From positions 1 to 10,521 of the forward strand of contig WAPZ01000512.1 of the NCBI GenBank assembly GCA_015520535.1: a stretch of DNA of 10,521 nt, written 5' to 3'. The notes below the pieces were generated by a model. That model worked only from the letters and a program-made list of their open reading frames with translations, was not told the DNA's origin and ran no database searches. Numbering within the stretch: the stretch's first letter is position 1; each line of letters opens with the position of its first letter. Of this stretch, positions 6,962 through 10,521 are shown in pieces. The position numbers were made by a program, and so were the translations under genes. This stretch comes from Candidatus Heimdallarchaeota archaeon. Its GTDB lineage: Archaea; Asgardarchaeota; Heimdallarchaeia; Hodarchaeales; S146-22.

Positions 6962-7825
6962 ATGTATACTGTAAAACTTAAAGATATTTCAATTGGTGAA
7001 AAATTTCCGGTTGTCTATATGGGCGTAATCAATGTATCTCCCGAATCATATTACAAAGAAAGCGTTAAAACCGACGAAACCAGCATTTCTCAACAAGCAC
7101 TAAAATACATTGAAGAAGGCGCATCAATAATTGATATAGGCGGACAGTCCACCGCACCACCGTCCATATACGGAGAACAAGTCATCGTTTCCGCTGAAGA
7201 GGAATTAAACCGCATAAAAAGGGCATTGAAAGCAATTTTAGATCAAATTCCAGAGGCGATTGTTTCGGTTGACACCCAACGTGCTAGTGTGGCAGAGTAT
7301 GCACTTGCACACGGAGCCTTAATTATTAATGATATATCGGGATTCAAAAAGGATGCTAATATGGCGAAAACAGTAGCCGAACATGATGCCGTGGCAATTC
7401 TAATGGCCGCTGAAAAAGAGCCCGGTGACGTTGGTGAAATTCCAGCCATAATGAAAGCCTTACACACCTCCATTAAAATTGCAGAAACCCATGAAATTCC
7501 TCGAGACAAAATTATATTGGATCCGGGTATTGGAAGCTGGCAAGGACGAACACATCTCTACGATCTCTCCATACTCAATTATCTAGAACTATTTTTAGAC
7601 CTTAAACAGCCATTGTTAGTTAGTATTTCGAGAAAAAGTCTCATTCCAAGAACATTAGGTGAAGATATCCCACCTTTAGCGCGTCTACCTGGCACACTAG
7701 CTGCAACTGCTTTAGCTGTTTATAAAGGCGCACACGTCGTACGAACCCACGACGTCAAAGAAAGTCGTCAAGCATGCCGTCTAATTGAAGCTATAAAAGA
7801 GGCGCCTTTCCTTCCCACTCTTTAA
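6962..7825 (+). CDS. Archaeal-type dihydropteroate synthase-like protein (first of a pair)
   Basis: This 287-residue TIM-barrel protein is of the pterin-binding/DHPS family. DHPS couples 7,8-dihydropterin pyrophosphate to p-aminobenzoate. In methanopterin makers the partner is a ribosyl-aminobenzene phosphate. The pterin-pocket residues are kept: Asn24 (GVINVSPES), Asp58 (IIDIGG), Asp104 (VSVDT), Asn123 (IINDISG), Asp187 (ILDPGIG), Lys225 (SISRKS), and Arg261 and His263 (RTHDV). The bacterial loop ESTRPG reads QSTAPP (62-67), and the MHMRG strand is replaced by LMAAEKEPGD (147-156). As I recall, both changes are features of archaeal DHPS relatives, so the second substrate is probably not plain p-aminobenzoate. 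AGGGGG at 6947-6952, 9 bases before the ATG, supports the start. It follows the nitrilase by 49 bases and precedes its partner by 46. DHPS enzymes are dimers, so the two could pair. Confidence 0.9.
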   Translation: MYTVKLKDISIGEKFPVVYMGVINVSPESYYKESVKTDETSISQQALKYIEEGASIIDIGGQSTAPPSIYGEQVIVSAEEELNRIKRALKAILDQIPEAIVSVDTQRASVAEYALAHGALIINDISGFKKDANMAKTVAEHDAVAILMAAEKEPGDVGEIPAIMKALHTSIKIAETHEIPRDKIILDPGIGSWQGRTHLYDLSILNYLELFLDLKQPLLVSISRKSLIPRTLGEDIPPLARLPGTLAATALAVYKGAHVVRTHDVKESRQACRLIEAIKEAPFLPTL

Positions 7826-7871
7826 CATCAACAAATAAATTGAAACGCCAAAAAATAAAAATTGAGAGAAT

Positions 7872-8759
7872 GTGATCTTCGTGCAATTAAAACTAAAAAA
7901 AGGGGAAATCACCCTTGATTTAACTAATAAAACCATAATAATGGGCATTTTAAACCTTAGTACTGATTCTCCCATTAAAGAATCCATCGTCACGCCAAAA
8001 GAGGCATTAATCAGAGCAACTAAACTGAAAAATGATGGTGCCACTATTATAGATGTTGGCGCACAATCATCTGCAGCTAACACGAAAACTCTCACACCTG
8101 AGGAAGAAATCGAAATTGTCATTCCCGTCATTAAATCTCTTGTCGAACATGGGTTTTTGGTTTCTTTGGACTCTTGGAAGCCAGAAGTAGCCGAAGAAGC
8201 TGCAAAACATGGTGTTCATATTCTTAATGATATTAATGGTCTTCGTAATCCACGCATGATTGATGTAGCGCTGGAATACGATCTACCCGTCTGCATAATG
8301 CATATGCGCGGCGAACCACAGCATCATTACGACGTGAACCAAACCTACTCCAATATCACCCAAGAAATTCATGATTGGTTTGCCACCCAGATCGAAAAAC
8401 TTATCACCGCGGGAATCAAAAAAGAAAACATTATCCTTGATCCCGGCTTTGAATTTGGCAAACCCATGGAAGATAACCTTCAACTATTGTGGGAACTTCG
8501 ACGATTTCTATCTTTTAATTTACCATTATTAGTCAGTGCATCAAGAAAGGCATTCATCGCCTTAGCTATAGGATTAGGAAGAACACAACAAGGTGAAGGA
8601 CTTTTTGAAGCAACCTTAACAGTACAAGCCATTGCAAGTTTTTTGGGTGCTCATATTCTCCGTGTTCATGATGTCTACAATGCCACTCATGTCGTCAAAT
8701 TCGTCAATACGCTCAAATCTGTCGCCACACGAAAAAACCTCAAACCACCATGGTTATAA
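7872..8759 (+). CDS. Dihydropteroate synthase-like protein (second of a pair)
   Basis: This 295-residue DHPS-family barrel is closer to classical FolP than the gene before it. It shows Asn28 (MGILNLSTDS), Asp61 (IIDVGAQSSAA), Asp100 (VSLDSWKPE), Asn119 (ILNDINGL), the intact MHMRGEP (143-149), Asp190 (ILDPGFEFGK), Lys226 (SASRKAF), and Arg264 and His266 (LRVHDV). These should bind a pterin as in DHPS. Loop 1 reads STDSP instead of TPDSF. Loop 2 reads QSSAA instead of ESTRP, losing the Arg that helps order p-aminobenzoate and pyrophosphate. The expected role is condensation of a pterin with an aryl amine, but the partner may differ. Two starts compete: GTG at 7872, and GTG at 7881, which has GTGAT (7872-7876) as an SD 4 bases away. 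It is the last gene of the run before a 133-base gap. The low identity to its neighbour suggests an old duplication or separate origins. Confidence 0.92.
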   Translation: MIFVQLKLKKGEITLDLTNKTIIMGILNLSTDSPIKESIVTPKEALIRATKLKNDGATIIDVGAQSSAANTKTLTPEEEIEIVIPVIKSLVEHGFLVSLDSWKPEVAEEAAKHGVHILNDINGLRNPRMIDVALEYDLPVCIMHMRGEPQHHYDVNQTYSNITQEIHDWFATQIEKLITAGIKKENIILDPGFEFGKPMEDNLQLLWELRRFLSFNLPLLVSASRKAFIALAIGLGRTQQGEGLFEATLTVQAIASFLGAHILRVHDVYNATHVVKFVNTLKSVATRKNLKPPWL

Positions 8760-8837
8760 TAAATGCACAAAAACTAATTTTCTTCCGACTGGCATACAAC
8801 TCTAACAAGATACAAAGATTCATAGTCCGACAATTTC

Positions 8838-8850
8838 TTAAAATTTTTAA
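8838..8850 (+). promoter_or_regulatory. Candidate TATA box of the GTPase gene
   Basis: TTAAAATTTTTAA lies about 45-55 bases before the GTPase ATG in a 133-base gap. Initiation some 25 bases downstream would give a short leader that includes the SD AGGGAG (8881-8886). This suggests the GTPase has its own transcript rather than belonging to the DHPS run. Confidence 0.4.
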
Positions 8851-8892
8851 ACCTCAACGGCTTTACTAACTCAAAAGTGAAGGGAGTATAAG

Positions 8893-9453
8893 ATGTCCAA
8901 TTTCGCTGTTCTAAAAACAGTTTTACTCGGCGACGCCGGTGTCGGAAAAACGAGCCTCGTTAGAAAATTCGTCCATGGCATGTTCAAAGACAACTATCTC
9001 ATAACCATTGGACTTAACGTCTATACAAAACGAATGAAAATTCACGATCGCGAGGTTACTTTGTCAATTAACGACATAGCAGGACAACAACGCTTCGAAA
9101 GTATTCGTGCTATGTTCTTACGCGGTGCAAGCATTGCCATTTATGTCTATGATCTAACACGACCAAAAACACTGAAAAACATCACAAATATCTGGGATCA
9201 AGAATTAAAAAAAGTTGTCCCCAACACAATACCAATAAGCAAACTTTTAGTCGGGAATAAAGCTGACCTAAAGCAACAAATTTCTATTTCTCCCGACGAA
9301 GCCGAAGAAGTGGCGAAAAAAATTGACGCTTTCCAACACATCATCACCTCAGCAAAAGAAGGAAAAAATGTTGATAAAGCCTTTTATACTATCGCTGAAC
9401 ATCATCTGCAAAAACTCAATGAAGCCAAAAAGAAAAAAAAGATTTCATCATAA
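8893..9453 (+). CDS. Ras/Rab-like small GTPase
   Basis: The 186-residue protein has every Ras-superfamily G motif: P-loop GDAGVGKTS (13-21), switch I Thr38 in TIGLNVY, DIAGQQ (61-66) with the catalytic Gln of switch II, NKAD (122-125) and TSAK (152-155). TIGLN resembles the Rab TIGVD switch I. It should bind and hydrolyse GTP as a molecular switch in the cytoplasm. The C-terminus ends in a run of five lysines and ISS, with no cysteine, so it cannot be prenylated as eukaryotic Ras or Rab proteins are. The basic tail could still bind acidic membranes or RNA. SD AGGGAG at 8881-8886, 6 bases before the ATG, supports the start. Complete Ras-like GTPases of this kind are abundant in Asgard archaea and are the main clue to the host. 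The partner is unknown, and no GAP, GEF or roadblock gene lies next to it here. It converges on the downstream reductase gene with 29 bases between stops. Confidence 0.95.
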   Translation: MSNFAVLKTVLLGDAGVGKTSLVRKFVHGMFKDNYLITIGLNVYTKRMKIHDREVTLSINDIAGQQRFESIRAMFLRGASIAIYVYDLTRPKTLKNITNIWDQELKKVVPNTIPISKLLVGNKADLKQQISISPDEAEEVAKKIDAFQHIITSAKEGKNVDKAFYTIAEHHLQKLNEAKKKKKISS

Positions 9454-9457
9454 CCGC

Positions 9458-9470
9458 AAAAAAGAAAAAA
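9458..9470 (-). terminator. Candidate T-tract terminator of the methionine sulfoxide reductase gene
   Basis: Read on the minus strand this is T6-C-T6, directly after the stop of the reductase gene at 9483. Such T-rich stretches are sufficient for archaeal termination. No strong T tract lies in the same 29-base gap for the plus-strand GTPase, which may terminate at the T6 at 9515-9520 inside the opposing gene. Confidence 0.45.
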
Positions 9471-9482
9471 TTGCAAAAACAC

Positions 9483-9974
9483 TTAAAAAAGAGATTCGAC
9501 AAGCATCTCACATATTTTTTCCAAAAACTCCCGATCTTTTTCGGTAAATGGCGAAAGTGTGTGTGAATCTATATCCAGTTCCCCTAAAACCTCCCCTTTT
9601 TTTATTAAAGGCACAACAATCTCCGATTTTACTTTTGGGCTACAAGATAAATAATTCGCTTCTTGGGTCACATCCTGGACAATAAACGTTTTCTTCGTTT
9701 CTGCGGCTTGTCCGCATATTCCACGCCCAAAAGGTATGCGTGTATGTTCCGTCGGCTCTCCAACATAGGGGCCCAAATATAACTCACGATTTTTCTCGAC
9801 ATCTACTAAATAAAAGCCCACCCAATCATAATAAGGCACTTTTTGGTTCAAAAACTGACAAATCTCTTTTAATATTATATCTCTGTGATTTTCACTACCT
9901 TTCTCGTTTTTTTGAATAATTTTTTCAATTTCTTTCAGTAACGAATCAAATAAGGCTTTTTTGTTTTGTATCAC
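9483..9974 (-). CDS. msrC: GAF-domain free methionine-(R)-sulfoxide reductase (fRMsr)
   Basis: The 163-residue protein is a single GAF domain of the fRMsr family (E. coli YebR/MsrC), which reduces free methionine-R-sulfoxide using thioredoxin-type electrons. Family landmarks are YDWVGFYLVD (49-58), LGPYVGEPTEHTRIPFGRGI (67-86), Cys87 of GRGICG, Cys111 of YLSCSPKVKSEIVVPL, and GELDIDS (131-137) with the two acidic ligand residues. Spacing to E. coli is exact: Cys87 matches Cys94 and Cys111 matches the catalytic Cys118. The position of Cys84 is His77, so one of the two resolving cysteines is absent. Turnover would rely on Cys87. The start is GTG at 9972-9974, with AAGGG 9 bases upstream as a plausible SD. 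The gene stands alone, converging on the GTPase, and fits an oxidative-stress role. A ligand-sensing GAF protein is less likely because both catalytic cysteines remain. Confidence 0.9.
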   Translation of the reverse strand: MIQNKKALFDSLLKEIEKIIQKNEKGSENHRDIILKEICQFLNQKVPYYDWVGFYLVDVEKNRELYLGPYVGEPTEHTRIPFGRGICGQAAETKKTFIVQDVTQEANYLSCSPKVKSEIVVPLIKKGEVLGELDIDSHTLSPFTEKDREFLEKICEMLVESLF

Positions 9975-10170
9975 TTTTATCGTCCCTTGTAATCCTCATT
10001 TATGTGGAATACACTATCTAACTTGAAGCAAACGATTCAATCTATCTATGCAATCCCACAACGCATTAATTAATCCCAATAAAACTTTTTTCTCCATATT
10101 AAAGAACATATCTTTGCGTGCATAAAATGTTTCATGGTTTCTTTATCTAGATTTTATACGTTGGTTTTAG

Positions 10171-10219
10171 TTTTTTCTCTTTCCTAGCATTTTTTCTAGT
10201 ATTTTTCCCTTCTTTTTTA
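10171..10219 (+). terminator. T-rich tract, possible archaeal terminator
   Basis: Four T runs of 5-6 bases (10171-10176, 10190-10195, 10202-10206, 10213-10218) are separated by pyrimidine-rich spacers on the plus strand. This is the form of intrinsic archaeal terminators and could stop plus-strand read-through from the GTPase. No plus-strand gene ends nearby, so it may equally be simple-sequence DNA or the A-rich upstream part of a minus-strand promoter. Confidence 0.3.
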
Positions 10220-10227
10220 TTTTGAAA

Positions 10228-10260
10228 GGAAGTTCTGCCAGTAATCTGCAAGAACTTTCC
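10228..10260 (+). other. Imperfect hairpin
   Basis: GGAA-GTTCT-GC (10228-10238) pairs with GC-A-AGAAC-T-TTCC (10248-10260). That gives 11 base pairs with two single-base bulges around a 9-base loop. No T run follows it on either strand, so it does not look like a bacterial-type terminator. It opens the GC-richer patch to its right. Confidence 0.45.
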
Positions 10261-10276
10261 ATACTATTGGTCTTTT

Positions 10277-10376
10277 CGCTGTTCCGTGCGTACGGTATCG
10301 AACATCCTCACTCTAGCGTACTGCCAGTTTTCGTAGAAAAATGCGTGGGTGCGTCGGATTATCAACGGATAACTGG
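10277..10376. other. GC-richer patch with nested inverted repeats, possible structured RNA
   Basis: In otherwise AT-rich intergenic DNA this stretch holds CCGT-GCGT-ACGG (10284-10295), closed outside by CGCT (10277-10280) and AGCG (10315-10318). A further pair is CCAGTT (10324-10329) with AACTGG (10371-10376). CTGCCAGT occurs at 10321-10328 and also at 10235-10242 in the adjacent hairpin. Each stem is short and could be chance. Together with the composition shift they suggest a small non-coding RNA or regulatory site on an undetermined strand. It matches no RNA family I know. Confidence 0.25.
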
Positions 10377-10521
10377 TTGTTTCTTCTAAGTAAGTTTGAA
10401 TACCGAATTTTCCGATTTTTTATTATATTAACCCGATTCAAAAGCTGAAAAACCGTTTATAGTGGCAAATCTTTCTATTAGAAGCAGTTTTAATCTGTAA
10501 ACGCTCGAATTACTAAAAAAC

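Larger units (their letters stand above)
9975..10521. other. Intergenic region without a recognisable gene
   Basis: Stop codons are frequent in all frames, and no open frame of useful length with an SD is present. The first 100 bases should contain the promoter of the reductase. A weak TATA-like CATAAATGA on the minus strand near 9996-10004 would give a nearly leaderless mRNA. A pyrimidine-rich tract follows, then a more GC-rich patch with inverted repeats, listed separately. A minus-strand frame open from the right edge reads about 30 codons to a TAA near 10429. It could be the end of a neighbouring gene, but it shows nothing recognisable. Confidence 0.6.

Noticed and set aside
6962..8759. 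Corrinoid or methyltetrahydrofolate methyltransferases (AcsE/MtrH type) instead of DHPS
   Set aside because: The GILN, DIGG/DVGA, INDISG/NDING, DPG, SRK and HDV motifs and the lengths follow DHPS. No cobalamin-binding partner gene is nearby.
9323..9547. A 74-residue plus-strand frame bridging the GTPase end and the reductase end
   Set aside because: It is out of frame inside the GTPase and antisense to the reductase. Its lysine-rich translation only reflects A-rich DNA.
10228..10260. Hairpin as a rho-independent terminator
   Set aside because: No T run follows on either strand. The T-rich tract lies on its 5' side on the plus strand, and no gene ends next to it.
10429..10521. C-terminus of a minus-strand gene entering from the right edge
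   Set aside because: The frame is open for only about 30 codons with no recognisable motif, so chance is a sufficient explanation.
1..10521. CRISPR array, transposon ends or prophage signals
   Set aside because: No regularly spaced repeats, transposase, integrase or long terminal inverted repeats were seen. All confident genes are metabolic or cellular.

Overview
The window reads as an AT-rich archaeal chromosome segment, most plausibly from an Asgard archaeon. This is an inference. It rests on a complete Ras/Rab-like small GTPase beside typically archaeal genes: an archaemetzincin, a MoeA fused to a molybdate-binding-like domain, and dihydropteroate synthase (DHPS) homologues with the archaeal 'STAP' loop. 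Several genes also carry Shine-Dalgarno (SD) sites of the GAGGTG/AGGTGAT type. No tRNA, rRNA, CRISPR array, insertion sequence or phage gene was seen.

Left half, minus strand (about 1-4513). Transcription runs right to left through an archaemetzincin-like protein whose catalytic Glu is Gln, a seven-helix membrane protein of unknown function, a stand-alone MoeA, and a second MoeA carrying a C-terminal periplasmic-binding-protein-like domain that runs off the left edge. The last three genes are only 19-23 bases apart and look like one transcript. Two different MoeA proteins in tandem suggest separate molybdenum and tungsten insertion, or a metal-sensing partner for the first enzyme.

Middle, plus strand (4692-8759). 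After a 178-base divergent promoter region comes a co-directional run: a bacterial-type GTP cyclohydrolase II (RibA), a small DUF6884/YaaA-like protein, a nitrilase-family amidase, and two consecutive DHPS-like proteins. Gaps are 45-76 bases. Both DHPS-like proteins keep the pterin-pocket residues but have changed the loops that normally hold p-aminobenzoate. The set looks like a pathway that starts from GTP and handles a pterin or related heterocycle. I do not recognise it as a described operon, and it is the main candidate for something new.

Right end. A Ras-like GTPase (8893-9453) has its own likely promoter and a lysine-rich tail without a prenylatable cysteine. It converges on a GAF-domain free methionine-(R)-sulfoxide reductase (9483-9974, minus). 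The last 547 bases have no convincing gene. They hold a T-rich tract and then a more GC-rich patch with several inverted repeats, possibly a structured RNA. Several genes appear to start inside their longest open frame, and the evidence for each start is given with the gene.
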